DNA of 64,000 bases from Caulobacteraceae bacterium PMMR1 (GTDB lineage Bacteria > Pseudomonadota > Alphaproteobacteria > Caulobacterales > Caulobacteraceae): positions 992,001 to 1,056,000 of the forward strand of contig JPOM01000001.1 in NCBI GenBank assembly GCA_000733915.1. Reading direction: 5' to 3'. This document shows positions 46,573 to 55,799 of this stretch, piece by piece. Position numbers and translations under genes: made by a program. Numbering within the stretch: position 1 is the first letter of the stretch; every line of letters begins with the position of its first letter. Under the pieces are notes generated by a model that was not told where the DNA came from, made no database searches, and was given only the letters and a program-made list of their open reading frames with translations.

Positions 46573-49170
46573 TCACCAGCTGTAGGCGAGGCGCGCGTAC
46601 ATGAACCGGCCGTCGAAGCCGAACGGCGAGTAGCTTGAGAACGCGCCGCCGGTCGAGTTCGGCGTGGCGTTCGGATAGCTGTCGAAGAGGTTGTTGACCC
46701 CGATCGCCGCCTGCACGTGGCGCGTCGGCTGCACCCGGAACTCCGCGTCCACCAGGGTGTGGTAACCCAGGTCGTAGTCGTTGGCCGCCGTGGTGCCGGG
46801 CACCAGGACGTTGCCGTAGTAGGTCGCCCGGACCGTCGCCCCGAAGTAGCCGCGGGTCCAGTCCACGCCCAGCACCGCCTTGTCCTTCGGCTGACCCTCC
46901 TGGAAGATCAGGGTGTTGACCCGGCCAAACAGCACCGGCGCGGGGTTCAGGGCCGACAGCACGTTGGTGCTCGGCAGGCGCGTAACCTTCGTCTCGTTGT
47001 GCGTGTAGCTCGCCGAGAGGTCGAAGGCGCCGATGTTGAGCGACGCCGGGTTCCAGCGGTAGGTGGCGACGGCCTCCGCCCCCTTCGTGTCCGTGTCGAC
47101 CCCGTTGGTGAAGAAGCGCACCCCCGAGATGCCCGGCGGCAGGAGCGCCACGACGTTCGCCGCGGTCAGGTTCTCGGACAGCACGATGCGGTTGGTGATC
47201 TTGATCTTGTAGGCGTCGAGCGTGACGTTCAGCCCGGCGAAGCGGAAGACGAAGCCGCCGGAATAGTTCTCCGACTTCTCCGGCTTCAGCGGGGTGGAGC
47301 CGAGCAGGGCCGCGGTGGGCGAGCCCGCCGGGGCCGTCACGATCTGGTAGGGCACGTTGTTGATGAACGTCGTCGTGGTGGAGGTGAAGGACACCTGCTG
47401 CAGCGACGGCGCCCTGAAGCCGTTCGAGATCGAGCCCCGGATCGCGAACATGCGGTTGAAGTCATAGCGCGCGGCGAGCTTGCCGGTCGTGACCCCGCCG
47501 AAGCCGTCGTAGTGCTCGGCCCGGACAGCGCCGTCCACATCCAGGTGCTCGATCGGGTGCACGTCCACGTCGAGATAGCCGGCGTAGCTGTCGCGGGTCG
47601 CGTCGGTGGCGTTCGCAGGGGTGAAGCCCGGGAACACCTGCGAGCCGGCTGCAGCCGGTACGGTCTTCCCGTTCGCGGTCACCGACGGATAGATCGGCGA
47701 ATTGACGTAGGACGCCACCTCGCCCGGAGTGATCTGGTACTCCTCGTGGCGATACTCCACGCCGGCGGCGACATTGATCGGCTCGGCGGCGAAGCTCACC
47801 GGGAACTGGCGCACAAAGCCGAGGTTGGCGACCGCCTGGCTGTATTCGAGCTGACCGGCGTCGAAGCGCTGCGGGCTTGCGGGGCCGAGCGTGACATTGA
47901 TCGAGTCGATCACGTGGTAGTGGATCTTGTTGTCGCCCCAGACCAGGCTGGCGTCGACGTCCCAGCCCGCCAGCTTGAACTTCGCCCCGCCCGCCAGGCT
48001 CGCGTCTTCGATCTCCGGCGAGATCTTGGGCAGGAAGCCGTTGGGATAGACCGACGCGATGTTCTGGATTGAGGAGTTTGAGCTCGAGGTCGTAAGCCCG
48101 GTCGGGCAGGCGACGGTGGCGGTGCAGGGGCGACGGAAGGTGCCGCCCGAGACCGTATGGCGGTGCTGGTAGCTGCCCCAGCCATAAAGGTGCACGCCGT
48201 TCCCGACGTCGGCGCCCGCGTTGGCGAAGAGGGTATACTGAGTGAGATTCGGGTCGCCATACCAGTTTCCGATCCGCTCGATGCTGCCCTCGCGCGGGTC
48301 GAAGGCCCCGTTCACAAGCGGGTACTGCGGGCGCAGGTCGGGCCCGGCGCGGGTGGTGTGGGACTGGTTCTTGGTCTCCGCGCTGAGCGTCAGGAAGCCG
48401 CCCGGTCCGAACAGCGGAAGGCCGACCCAGCCGCTCGCCGTGGTGGTCCAGCCGTCCTCGACGTGGCGGCTGGACGGGTACTGCCAGGTGGCGCCGGCGG
48501 GGGCGGCCGCCGGCTTGGTGTCGACGTCGGTGTCGTAGACGCCCGAGGTCACCGAGACATAGCCCCCGTGATCGGCCTCGCGCAGGCGCAGGTTCACCAC
48601 GCCGGCGATGGCGTCGGAGCCATACTGGGCCGAGGCGCCGTCGCGCAACACCTCCACCTGTCCCAGCGCCACCACCGGGATGGTGTTCAGGTCCACCGAG
48701 GAGGAGCCGCGGCCGACGGTGCCGTTCAGGTTCACCAGGGCGGAGGCCTGACGCCGCTTGGAGTTGACCAGCACCAGCACCTGATCCGGCGCGAGGCCCC
48801 GGAGCGTCACCGGGCGTACGCTGTCGGTGCCGTCGGTCAGCGTCGGGCGCGGAAAGTTCAGGGAGGGCAGGGTGGTCGAGAGGGTCTGCGACAGCTCGGT
48901 GCTGCCGTTGCGCTGCAGCGAGGCCGGCGCGACCACATCGACCGGAGCCACCGTGTCCAGGCGCGAGCGCGGCGTGCGCGTGCCGGTCACCACGACCTCG
49001 GCGACCTGACCTGCGGCGGGCGCGGAGGGCGAAGCCGGATCGGGCGCCGTGGAGCCGGGCGCCGTGGAGCCGGGCGCGGTGGGGCCGGACGCAGTCTGGG
49101 CGAAGGCGACCGGCGCGAGGCTCAGGAGGGCTGCGGCGGAGGCGGCGGCGAGCAGGCGGGAGCGGGACAT
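46573..49170 (-). CDS. TonB-dependent outer-membrane receptor
   Basis: An 865-residue TonB-dependent receptor. A signal peptide (1-25, ending AFAQ) is followed by a short repeat of GSTAP units (~30-45) and the TonB-box-like QVAEVVVTGTR. The plug is complete (LRGLAPDQVLVLVNSKRRQASALVN...VEVLRDGASAQYGSDAIAGVVNL), then the barrel with C-terminal LAYSW. The KRRQ...GSDAIAGV plug is characteristic of a large group of alphaproteobacterial receptors; the substrate is unknown. ATG 49170 (MSRSRLLAAAS) was chosen over an ATG five codons upstream because it gives a standard signal peptide. It sits between rplI and dnaB on the same strand. Confidence 0.92.
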   Translation of the reverse strand: MSRSRLLAAASAAALLSLAPVAFAQTASGPTAPGSTAPGSTAPDPASPSAPAAGQVAEVVVTGTRTPRSRLDTVAPVDVVAPASLQRNGSTELSQTLSTTLPSLNFPRPTLTDGTDSVRPVTLRGLAPDQVLVLVNSKRRQASALVNLNGTVGRGSSSVDLNTIPVVALGQVEVLRDGASAQYGSDAIAGVVNLRLREADHGGYVSVTSGVYDTDVDTKPAAAPAGATWQYPSSRHVEDGWTTTASGWVGLPLFGPGGFLTLSAETKNQSHTTRAGPDLRPQYPLVNGAFDPREGSIERIGNWYGDPNLTQYTLFANAGADVGNGVHLYGWGSYQHRHTVSGGTFRRPCTATVACPTGLTTSSSNSSIQNIASVYPNGFLPKISPEIEDASLAGGAKFKLAGWDVDASLVWGDNKIHYHVIDSINVTLGPASPQRFDAGQLEYSQAVANLGFVRQFPVSFAAEPINVAAGVEYRHEEYQITPGEVASYVNSPIYPSVTANGKTVPAAAGSQVFPGFTPANATDATRDSYAGYLDVDVHPIEHLDVDGAVRAEHYDGFGGVTTGKLAARYDFNRMFAIRGSISNGFRAPSLQQVSFTSTTTTFINNVPYQIVTAPAGSPTAALLGSTPLKPEKSENYSGGFVFRFAGLNVTLDAYKIKITNRIVLSENLTAANVVALLPPGISGVRFFTNGVDTDTKGAEAVATYRWNPASLNIGAFDLSASYTHNETKVTRLPSTNVLSALNPAPVLFGRVNTLIFQEGQPKDKAVLGVDWTRGYFGATVRATYYGNVLVPGTTAANDYDLGYHTLVDAEFRVQPTRHVQAAIGVNNLFDSYPNATPNSTGGAFSSYSPFGFDGRFMYARLAYSW

Positions 49171-49189
49171 GGAGGCCTCGTGCATCGAC

Positions 49190-49212
49190 GCGCCGGAGGA
49201 GCGCTCCGGCGC
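49190..49212 (-). promoter_or_regulatory. Stable hairpin in the 5' region of the TonB receptor gene
   Basis: GCGCCGGAG (49190-49198) and CTCCGGCGC (49204-49212) form a perfect 9-bp stem with a 5-base loop, 20 bases upstream of the receptor start. No T-run follows. It could protect the mRNA 5' end or limit ribosome access. Confidence 0.45.
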
Positions 49213-49355
49213 TGGATTGTGACCCCGTTATGACGACTTGGCCGCAATCGCTCAACACGCGAAATCTCCGCGCGCATTCAGCTCACCTAGGGCGCATGGA
49301 AAAGCAGCGCCGGATCGCTCCGACGCCGCTCATCTGTTCAACCCCGAACGCCGCC

Positions 49356-49937
49356 TCAGTAGGCGTCGTCCTCCATCGCCTGGCCGGCGCCGCCTTCGAG
49401 CAAGTCGGACGCGGCGTCCGCCGAGAACTGACGATCTTCCTCGAACTGCGAGGCGATGACGTTTTCGCCGCGGGCCTGGCGATCGGCCTCGTCCTGGCTG
49501 CGAGCGACGTTCACCTTGACGGTGATCACCACCTCGGGGTGCAGGCGGACCTTCACATCGTAGACGCCCAGCGCCTTGATCGGCGTGTTCAGCACGACCT
49601 GGCTGCGCTCCACGCGGCCGTTGTCCTCGCGGATCGCATCGGCGATGTCGCGGGCCGAGACCGAGCCGTAAAGCTGGCCGCTGTCGCCGGCCTGGCGGAT
49701 CAGGACGTAGGACTTGCCGTCGAGTTTGCCGCCGGCCCGTTCCGCATCGGCGCGGGCCTGAGCGTTGCGCGCCTCGATCTGGGCGCGCTGGGCCTCGAAC
49801 ACCTTCAGGTTCGCGCCGGTGGCCCTGAGCGCCTTCTGGCGGGGCAGGAGGAAGTTGCGGGCGAAGCCGTCCTTCACGGAGACGACGTCCCCGATCGCGC
49901 CGAGCTTTTCCACCCGTTCGAGCAGAACAACTTTCAT
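49356..49937 (-). CDS. rplI: 50S ribosomal protein L9
   Basis: A 193-residue L9. The N-terminal rRNA-binding domain is canonical ([36 protein letters not shown]), followed by the long connecting helix and the C-terminal domain ([14 protein letters not shown]...[15 protein letters not shown]). An extra acidic C-terminal extension of ~45 residues is longer than in E. coli but usual in alphaproteobacteria. It is the last gene of rpsF-rpsR-rplI, 12 bases after rpsR. Confidence 0.97.
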   Translation of the reverse strand: MKVVLLERVEKLGAIGDVVSVKDGFARNFLLPRQKALRATGANLKVFEAQRAQIEARNAQARADAERAGGKLDGKSYVLIRQAGDSGQLYGSVSARDIADAIREDNGRVERSQVVLNTPIKALGVYDVKVRLHPEVVITVKVNVARSQDEADRQARGENVIASQFEEDRQFSADAASDLLEGGAGQAMEDDAY

Positions 49938-49949
49938 GGTCGAGGCTCC

Positions 49950-50228
49950 TTACTTCACCACGTAGGGCAGGAGCCCGAGGTAGCGCGCGCGCTTGATCGC
50001 CTGGGCGAGCTTGCGCTGGTTCTTCTGGCTGACGGCCGTGATGCGGGAGGGCACGATCTTGCCGCGCTCGGAAATGTAGCGCTGCAGGAGCTTGACGTCC
50101 TTGTAGTCGATCTTGGGGGCGTTGGCGCCCGCAAAGGGATCAACCTTACGGCGGCGGAAGAAGGGGCGGCGGGCCCCGCCGGCGGCGGCGCCGGGGGCGG
50201 GAGCGGCGGTATCGGCGATGTCGGTCAT
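49950..50228 (-). CDS. rpsR: 30S ribosomal protein S18
   Basis: A 92-residue S18 with the conserved core [21 protein letters not shown] and [35 protein letters not shown]. The first ~25 residues are an Ala/Gly/Arg-rich extension. It lies 17 bases after rpsF. Confidence 0.97.
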   Translation of the reverse strand: MTDIADTAAPAPGAAAGGARRPFFRRRKVDPFAGANAPKIDYKDVKLLQRYISERGKIVPSRITAVSQKNQRKLAQAIKRARYLGLLPYVVK

Positions 50229-50245
50229 GTCGGTCTATCCCGCGC

Positions 50246-50629
50246 TCAGACCAGATCCTCAAAGCCGTTGCGGGGCGAGCGGTCACGCTCCCGCTCCCGT
50301 TCGCGCTCGCGGCGCGCCAGGATCGGCGAAAGTTCAAGATCGAGCTCATCCACCCGCACGGTCAGATAGCGCAGCACGTCCTCGTTGATGGACAGCTGGC
50401 GCTCCATCTCCTTCACGGCCGTCGCGGGCGCGTCGATCGCGAGCAGGGAGTAGTGGCCCTTGCGGTTCTTGTTCATGCGGTACGCAAGGTTCCGCAGGCC
50501 CCAGTACTCGATCTTGGCGACGTGGCCGCCTTGTTCTTCGATCAGGACCTTGAGCTGGTCGTTCAGGGCCTCGGCCTGCTGGGGCGAGATGTCCTGGCGT
50601 GCAATGAGCACGTGTTCGTAAAGCGCCAT
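50246..50629 (-). CDS. rpsF: 30S ribosomal protein S6
   Basis: A 127-residue S6 ([20 protein letters not shown]...) that pairs with S18 on the ribosome. It ends in a charged [10 protein letters not shown] tail, a low-complexity tail that varies between species. The frame is open upstream, but ATG 50629 has AGAGGA nearby and is the family start. A strong intrinsic terminator lies 207 bases upstream on the same strand, so a regulated leader is possible. Confidence 0.96.
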   Translation of the reverse strand: MALYEHVLIARQDISPQQAEALNDQLKVLIEEQGGHVAKIEYWGLRNLAYRMNKNRKGHYSLLAIDAPATAVKEMERQLSINEDVLRYLTVRVDELDLELSPILARRERERERERDRSPRNGFEDLV

Positions 50630-51187
50630 CGATGTCCTCTTCCGGAAGCGGCCGGCGGCGCGAGGCGGGGCGGAAGACCCCCGGCCCGCGATGGCTCTCG
50701 GTGCGAAAGGCTGAACGCCCGCCCGAGACCGCCTGACCTGGAAAGCGCGCGGAGATACTGGAAACCCCGCCGCCTGGCAAGGACGCGCTTGGGAGAGCCG
50801 CGACCGCGGCCGCGCCGTCGGCAAGCGCGGGCGGCCAAAAAAGAAGCCCGGCGAAGGCCGCCGGGCTGTCATGAGGTTCGATGATGGTGGGTGTCTCCAA
50901 CGAGAAGACGCCTCAACCGATGCGCTGGTTTGGTGAACGAAAGCTTAAGGCGCGCGCCGCCCGTTCAGCGCTCGTTGAGGTCGCTGAAGGGATCGCTGCG
51001 ACCGATCGTCCGAATTTCGCCACACTGGCGAACGAAGACGCGCCGCGGCGGGTCGACGCCCGATGCCGTAGCGTACCCGCCGCGGGCGCAGCCGCTCCCA
51101 GCCGCCGCCCCCGCCCGATCCGTCGCAGGCGCTTCGCCCTTGCTTGTTGCGGGAGCGGGCCGGCCCGAACGAGAGACGATTGACGTC
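50630..51187. other. 558-base intergenic region: rpsF leader and sleB promoter region
   Basis: No convincing protein or tRNA is seen. It contains a minus-strand intrinsic terminator (50837-50866) and a locally less GC-rich stretch around 50920-50950 suited to a promoter. Open frames here (for example 50965-51255 minus and 50881-51183 plus) are Arg/Pro/Ala-rich, overlap each other and lack ribosome sites, so I do not call them. A small RNA ending at the terminator, or an attenuated rpsF leader, would fit. Confidence 0.5.
50837..50866 (-). terminator. Intrinsic terminator in the rpsF upstream region
   Basis: Read on the minus strand: GCCCGGCG, loop GCCTT, CGCCGGGC, then TTCTTTTTT. The 8-bp stem (50846-50853 with 50859-50866) is perfect. 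It points toward rpsF but lies 207 bases before its start. Confidence 0.8.
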
Positions 51188-52333
51188 ATGAGCCTCGCCG
51201 AGACGGACGCCCCGCGCGTCCTGCGCTGGCGCGTTCCGGCGCTTCCCGCGATCAAAGCCTCGCCCGTTCATGCGCCCGCAGCGCTCGCGTCGGCGGCCTG
51301 CGCGGCGGGCCTCCTCGCCGGGTGGCTGGGCGCGGCGCGCGACGACAGCCGGCTTCTGCCCGCGCCCTCGCGCATCGCGATCACGCCGCTGCAGCGCCAG
51401 GCGGCGGTGAAGGCGGCGGCGGGCGAGGCGCCCGTGCGCTTCGAGGACCTGAACCCGGCCGAGGCCGCCGCCTACAACGCCACTATCCCTGTCAGCGCCG
51501 AGCGCAACCCGCCCGCCCGGCCCTTCTACCTGACCGGAGCCCCCGCGGACCGCGCCCGCGCCCTGGATTGCCTGACCCAGGCCGTCTACTACGAAGCCGG
51601 CTTCGAGCCCGGTCGCGGCCAGCAGGCGGTGGCTCAGGTGGTGCTGAACCGGGTGCGCCACTCGATCTTCCCCAAGAGCGTCTGCGGCGTGGTCTACCAG
51701 GGCTCAAACCTGGCGACGGGGTGCCAGTTCACCTTCACCTGCGACGGGTCGCTGGACCGGACGCCCCAGCCCGCCGCCTGGGCGCGGGCGCGGGAGGTCG
51801 CGGCGCGGGCGCTGAACGGGTTCGTGCTGAAGTCGATCGGGGGCGCGACCCACTACCATACCCAATACGTCGTGCCCTACTGGATGCCGACCCTGACCAA
51901 GGTCGGCCAGATCGGGGCGCACACCTTCTACCGGTGGCCGGGCGGATTGGGCTTGCCCGGGGCGTTCAGCGGCCGCTACGCCGGGGTTGAGCCGCTGGTC
52001 GGCAGGGCCGCCCGGGCGGCGCAGGGCGGGGAGGCGGGGCGTTCCGGCCAGGCCGATCCCTCCGCGACCGCGCCCCTGCCCGAGGGAGCGCAGGCGCTCG
52101 GCGTCCGGGTCGACGCAGGCGGGCGCGTGCACGCCGCCTTCCAGGTGGACGAGGCCAAGGCGGACGCCGCCGCGGCCCAGGCCTTGGCGCTCACGCAAGC
52201 GCAGGGGCCGGTTGCGGCCTCTCCTCCGGCGCGCCCGGGGCAGGAGCACGTGACGTTGCAGGCCGCCCCGCCCACGACGCCCGACAAGGCCGCCGCCGCC
52301 CCCGCCCCGGCGAAGGGCTACGCGGGCGCTTGA
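51188..52333 (+). CDS. SleB/CwlJ-type cell-wall hydrolase
   Basis: A 381-residue protein with a Hydrolase_2 (SleB-like) domain at ~115-245: CLTQAVYYEAGFEPGRGQQAVAQVVLNR with the putative catalytic Glu, then GVVYQGSNLATGCQFTFTCDG and TLTKVGQIGAHTFYRW. One hydrophobic segment (~28-50) anchors or exports it, placing the enzyme in the periplasm, where it would cleave peptidoglycan glycan strands. The last ~110 residues are an Ala/Pro/Gln-rich tail with no recognised domain. ATG 51188 was chosen; the frame is open 99 codons upstream but that part is Arg-rich and not family-like. Non-sporulating alphaproteobacteria commonly carry SleB-like enzymes for division or growth. Confidence 0.88.
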   Translation: MSLAETDAPRVLRWRVPALPAIKASPVHAPAALASAACAAGLLAGWLGAARDDSRLLPAPSRIAITPLQRQAAVKAAAGEAPVRFEDLNPAEAAAYNATIPVSAERNPPARPFYLTGAPADRARALDCLTQAVYYEAGFEPGRGQQAVAQVVLNRVRHSIFPKSVCGVVYQGSNLATGCQFTFTCDGSLDRTPQPAAWARAREVAARALNGFVLKSIGGATHYHTQYVVPYWMPTLTKVGQIGAHTFYRWPGGLGLPGAFSGRYAGVEPLVGRAARAAQGGEAGRSGQADPSATAPLPEGAQALGVRVDAGGRVHAAFQVDEAKADAAAAQALALTQAQGPVAASPPARPGQEHVTLQAAPPTTPDKAAAAPAPAKGYAGA

Positions 52334-52345
52334 GCCGCGCAGGCC

Positions 52346-54196
52346 CTAAGGGTTCAGGCCGACGATCCGTCCCGGCATCCCGGCCGCGTCGAAGTAGCGG
52401 TTTGCGCCGGCGCTCTGCCAGTTCAGGACGGTGGTGAAGCCGTTCACGCCGGGGCTGGAGCGGCGCACGCCCACGCGATGGCCGACCGGCGCGCCGTCCC
52501 TCAGCGCCTCCTCGATCACCCGGCCCTTGAGATTGCCCTTGGACGGAAGCGTCAGGCCCATGATGTGGGCCAGCGTCGGCGCCACGTCGGCGTTGCTGGT
52601 CGGCGCGGCGTCCTTGAAGCCGCGTTTGAAGTCCGGACCGACCGCCGCCATGAAGTTGTGGGTATCGGCCCGGCTGAACGTGCCATGCATGCCCTGGCCC
52701 TGCTGCAGCGGGGTGTCGGCGACCTCGGCGGCGCAGAGTTCGGGCCCGCGCTCGCAGCCCGGGATCAGGAAGCTGCGGAAGCCGACCACGATCGTCGGGC
52801 GGGGCGTCAGCGCCGCGCCGGTCAGGTCGATGGCGCTCAGCGGCAAGGTTCCGGGCATCTCGCCCAAGCGGTCGTCGACGAACAGGCCGCCCGTGTAGTC
52901 CTGACCCTCGAGGAACTCCACGATCCGGCGGGTGAGCGCGGGATCGCGGCTTGGCACATAGATCAGGTCGGAGCCGCCGTTCTGGGCCACCACCACCTGC
53001 GGCGCCTTGGCGTCCGCGCCCAGGAGCGCGCCGCCGCCGCGCGGGTAGAAGCGGTTGGCGACGTCGACCTCCAGCCCGTTCAGCTCGTGGAGCGGCAGGT
53101 CCAGGGCGCGCGCCAGGTCCATGGCCAAGAAGTTCGGCGGCAGGAAGCCTGGCATCACGTCCCGGTATTCGGTCAGGCGCGCCTGGCTGGTCTGGCTCTG
53201 CCGCGAGATGGTCGAGAAGCCGTGGTCGGACACGACCACGATGTCGGTCGTGTCCTCCAGATGGTTGGCCTTCAGCCAGTCGCGCAGGGCCTGCAGGTTG
53301 TTGGAGGCGTTGCGGATCGCCGCCTTCGAGGTCTTGCCGTTGATGCCTGGGGTCAAGCTGTTCAGGCTGTCGCCCTGGTAGTGCTGGGTCGCATCGGGGT
53401 CGCGCGACCAGTAGACCAGGGCGAAGGGCTTGCCGCTCTTGGCCAGACGGGGCAGCACGACCTTGGTCGTAACCTCGATCATCCAGTCCTGCTGGTAGCT
53501 GTTGGGGACCCAGACGCCGGGCATGTTGTAGGCGCCGGGCGAGCCGTTCAGGCCGCGATCCCTTGCGGGCCAGTCCAGGCCGGCGGCCTGAATGGCGGCC
53601 TTCAGCTCAGGCGCGAGGGGCGCGCCCTTGAACCCTGAGCTGGTGTAGCCCGTCGCGTCGTCGATGATGATGCCGCCCTTGCCGTCGAGCGCGCCGAGGT
53701 CCTGGAGCGCGGTCGGGCCGAGCTTGCCTACCGCGGCGGTCGCCCAGCCTTGGGCATGCGCCAGGGCGAGCAGGCTCATCTCGTTCAGGTAGTCGCTCTT
53801 GAAGCGCTGGTTCAACAGTCCCAGCGCCTCGTCGTCCTCGACGCTGACCACCGGCGACAAGACCGGAAAGGGCAGGGCGGGCTGGCCGGCGTAGAGGGTG
53901 TTGCCGAAGTTCCCGGTATCCCCGATGCGATGGCCGGTCGCCAGCGCCGAGGCGTTCACCATGGTTAAGGTCGGGTATATCGAATGGCTGTTGCGCAGGT
54001 CCACGCCCTCGGCGCGCAGCGCTGCGATCGCCGGGGCGTCCTCGGGGTTCACGCTTTCCGAGCGCAAGCCGTCGGCCACGAACAGGATGATGTTGTGCGG
54101 TCGGTTGAGTCGCTGAGCGGCCAGGATCGCGACCCCGGCCACGACAGCCAGCACAATCACGGACAAGAGGACGACGGTCCAGGCGCTGCGGCGCAT
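52346..54196 (-). CDS. Membrane-anchored alkaline phosphatase-superfamily enzyme (phosphodiesterase/pyrophosphatase-like)
   Basis: A 616-residue protein: one N-terminal helix (~5-27, VVLLSVIVLAVVAGVAILAA) then a periplasmic alkaline-phosphatase-superfamily domain of the nucleotide pyrophosphatase/phosphodiesterase type. Metal and nucleophile motifs are visible: FVADGLRSE, the nucleophile Thr in HSIYPTLTMVNASALATG, WSRDPDATQHYQGD, and the VVVSDHGFS and HGTFSRADTHNFMAAVGPDF blocks. It probably hydrolyses phosphodiesters or nucleotides outside the cytoplasm; the substrate is not known. ATG 54196 (MRRSAWTV) is favoured over an ATG 11 codons upstream because it leads straight into the anchor. Confidence 0.87.
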   Translation of the reverse strand: MRRSAWTVVLLSVIVLAVVAGVAILAAQRLNRPHNIILFVADGLRSESVNPEDAPAIAALRAEGVDLRNSHSIYPTLTMVNASALATGHRIGDTGNFGNTLYAGQPALPFPVLSPVVSVEDDEALGLLNQRFKSDYLNEMSLLALAHAQGWATAAVGKLGPTALQDLGALDGKGGIIIDDATGYTSSGFKGAPLAPELKAAIQAAGLDWPARDRGLNGSPGAYNMPGVWVPNSYQQDWMIEVTTKVVLPRLAKSGKPFALVYWSRDPDATQHYQGDSLNSLTPGINGKTSKAAIRNASNNLQALRDWLKANHLEDTTDIVVVSDHGFSTISRQSQTSQARLTEYRDVMPGFLPPNFLAMDLARALDLPLHELNGLEVDVANRFYPRGGGALLGADAKAPQVVVAQNGGSDLIYVPSRDPALTRRIVEFLEGQDYTGGLFVDDRLGEMPGTLPLSAIDLTGAALTPRPTIVVGFRSFLIPGCERGPELCAAEVADTPLQQGQGMHGTFSRADTHNFMAAVGPDFKRGFKDAAPTSNADVAPTLAHIMGLTLPSKGNLKGRVIEEALRDGAPVGHRVGVRRSSPGVNGFTTVLNWQSAGANRYFDAAGMPGRIVGLNP

Positions 54197-54267
54197 GCGG
54201 CTAATCCCTCCTGAGGTCTGCGAGCCCACCCTGTGACCGGGTTTCGTGACAGTCGTTAGACGGCGGC

Positions 54268-55269
54268 TCAGCCGTCGCGCAAGGCCGGCAGGGCCAGGCC
54301 CGAGACAGGGCGCGCGTTCAAGAGCTCGCGGCGGAAGCGGAAGAGCTCGGCGGGGCGCCCGCCGGTCTCGACCCGCTGGCGGCCAAGCCCCTCGACCAAC
54401 GCGGTGCGCTCCACCACCCGGCGGAAGTTCGGCTTGTGCAGCGGCAGGCCGGAGATCGCCTCCACCGTCCGCTGAAGCTCCGAGAGGGTGAACTCAGACG
54501 GCATCAGCTCGAAGACGACGGGCCGGTACTTGATCTTGCCCCTGAGGCGCGCGAGCCCCGTCGCCAGGATCCGGCGGTGATCGGAGACCATGGGCTCGCC
54601 CAGGGCCGGGCTGTAGCCGGCCGGCTCGCCCGCGTCCTCGCCCCGGGCCCGGGCCTGGTCGCGCTCGGCCTCCGCCGCCAGACCTGCCTCGTAGAGGAGT
54701 TCGAAGCGGTCCAGCACCCGCTCCTCGTTCCAGGTCGCGCCGTCCAGCGCGAAGAGCAGGCGCGCGCGGGCGAGGGCGGCTGCAGGTTCGGGGCGAGCGG
54801 CCGCCCAGGCCTTCAGCTGCGGCCCGATCACGGCGTCCAGGACGCTCGGGCGGCCCTGCCGCCAGTCCTCCCAGGGGAAGGCGCGCGGCCAGGGGACCCA
54901 GGCGGCGCCGGGCATGGCGATCTCCGCCGCCCGAGGGGTCAGCGCCAGGTAGCCGATCGAGACCACCCGGGCGGCCTGGTCCACGCGCCCGCCGAGCTCC
55001 GCTCGGGGCGAGCCCCGCCCCTTGTCTCCGAAGGTGTAGAGCTGCTCGACATAGCCGAGCTCGAAGCCGGTCTGCTCGGTCACGAAATCCCGCAGCGCGA
55101 GCTCGAAGGTGCGGTGCTCAACCGGGTCGAAGGGGCCCGAGGGCAGGCCGCGCAGGGCGGAGGCCTCGTGGGTGCGCTGGTCCTCCGGCCGCACGGTCAG
55201 GGCGACCGCCTCGCCGTCCTTCACGGCGACGACGACGGCGGAGAGGCCGATGGCGACGGAGGGGCTCAT
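54268..55269 (-). CDS. Nudix-related transcriptional regulator (NrtR-like)
   Basis: A 333-residue protein. The N-terminal ~150 residues have a Nudix fold, but the Nudix box (GPFDPVEHRTFELALRDFVTEQTGF) is degenerate: the central REUxEE is not preserved, arguing against hydrolase activity. The C-terminus (~235-330, EFTLSELQRTVEAISGLPLHKPNFRRVVERTALVE) is a winged helix typical of NrtR repressors. Known NrtR proteins sense ADP-ribose and control NAD metabolism genes. It is the last gene of a tight three-gene set (HD hydrolase, tyrosine phosphatase, this gene), one base after the phosphatase. What it controls here is unknown. Confidence 0.8.
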   Translation of the reverse strand: MSPSVAIGLSAVVVAVKDGEAVALTVRPEDQRTHEASALRGLPSGPFDPVEHRTFELALRDFVTEQTGFELGYVEQLYTFGDKGRGSPRAELGGRVDQAARVVSIGYLALTPRAAEIAMPGAAWVPWPRAFPWEDWRQGRPSVLDAVIGPQLKAWAAARPEPAAALARARLLFALDGATWNEERVLDRFELLYEAGLAAEAERDQARARGEDAGEPAGYSPALGEPMVSDHRRILATGLARLRGKIKYRPVVFELMPSEFTLSELQRTVEAISGLPLHKPNFRRVVERTALVEGLGRQRVETGGRPAELFRFRRELLNARPVSGLALPALRDG

Positions 55270-55270
55270 C

Positions 55271-55786
55271 TCATCCGTAGCGGGCGGGGATGTCGAAGGG
55301 CGTGTTCTCGAAGACGGAGTCCGGGTAGCCGATGGCGTCGCGGGCGTCGACCATGCGCCCGCCGCGGCCGAGGAGATCGTCGGCCAGACTGACGAGGCGG
55401 CGGTTCGGATTGGCCGCCGGCGAGGCGGCGCGCAGCCGCTCGGCGATGGTCCGTTCGGGCGTGTCCGGGTTGCGCTCGCAGGCCAGGATGAAGGCGGTCG
55501 CGGTGGAGCGGCTCACCCCCGCCCAGCAGTGGATCAGCATCGGCTCCGGCCCGTCCCAGCCCGCGCCGAAATCGAGGATCGAGCGCACGGTCGCCTCCGA
55601 GGGCGCCAGCAGGCCCTCGGTCTCCTCGCAGATGTCGTTGACGCCCACCCGCAGGTGGCGCGCGGGGTGCAGCCCCTCGGGCGTGGGGATCAGGCTGTCT
55701 GGGTCCAGCAGGGTGATCAGGTGCGAGGGTCGGCGAAGCGCGATCTGGGCGGGCACCTGGCTTAAGGGGCAGACGATCAAGGTCAT
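55271..55786 (-). CDS. Dual-specificity / tyrosine phosphatase-like protein
   Basis: A 171-residue phosphatase with the CX5R active site: Cys87 and Arg93 in LIHCWAGVSRSTATAFI, and a candidate general acid Asp51 (GVNDICEE). Size and loop spacing fit small dual-specificity phosphatases. In bacteria such enzymes act on protein tyrosine or on phosphorylated small molecules. It lies between the HD hydrolase (13 bases) and the NrtR-like regulator (1 base). ATG 55786 is the start. No tyrosine kinase is nearby, so a small-molecule or nucleotide substrate is worth considering. Confidence 0.87.
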   Translation of the reverse strand: MTLIVCPLSQVPAQIALRRPSHLITLLDPDSLIPTPEGLHPARHLRVGVNDICEETEGLLAPSEATVRSILDFGAGWDGPEPMLIHCWAGVSRSTATAFILACERNPDTPERTIAERLRAASPAANPNRRLVSLADDLLGRGGRMVDARDAIGYPDSVFENTPFDIPARYG

Positions 55787-55799
55787 GCGGGCGCGCTTG

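Noticed and set aside
50867-50960. Possible tRNA or known structured RNA before the rpsF terminator
   Set aside because: No cloverleaf, anticodon stem or T-loop consensus could be found on either strand.
50881-51255. Overlapping small frames on both strands between rpsF and the SleB-type gene
   Set aside because: They are Arg/Ala/Pro-rich, overlap each other, lack ribosome sites and match nothing I recognise. Kept only as an intergenic note.
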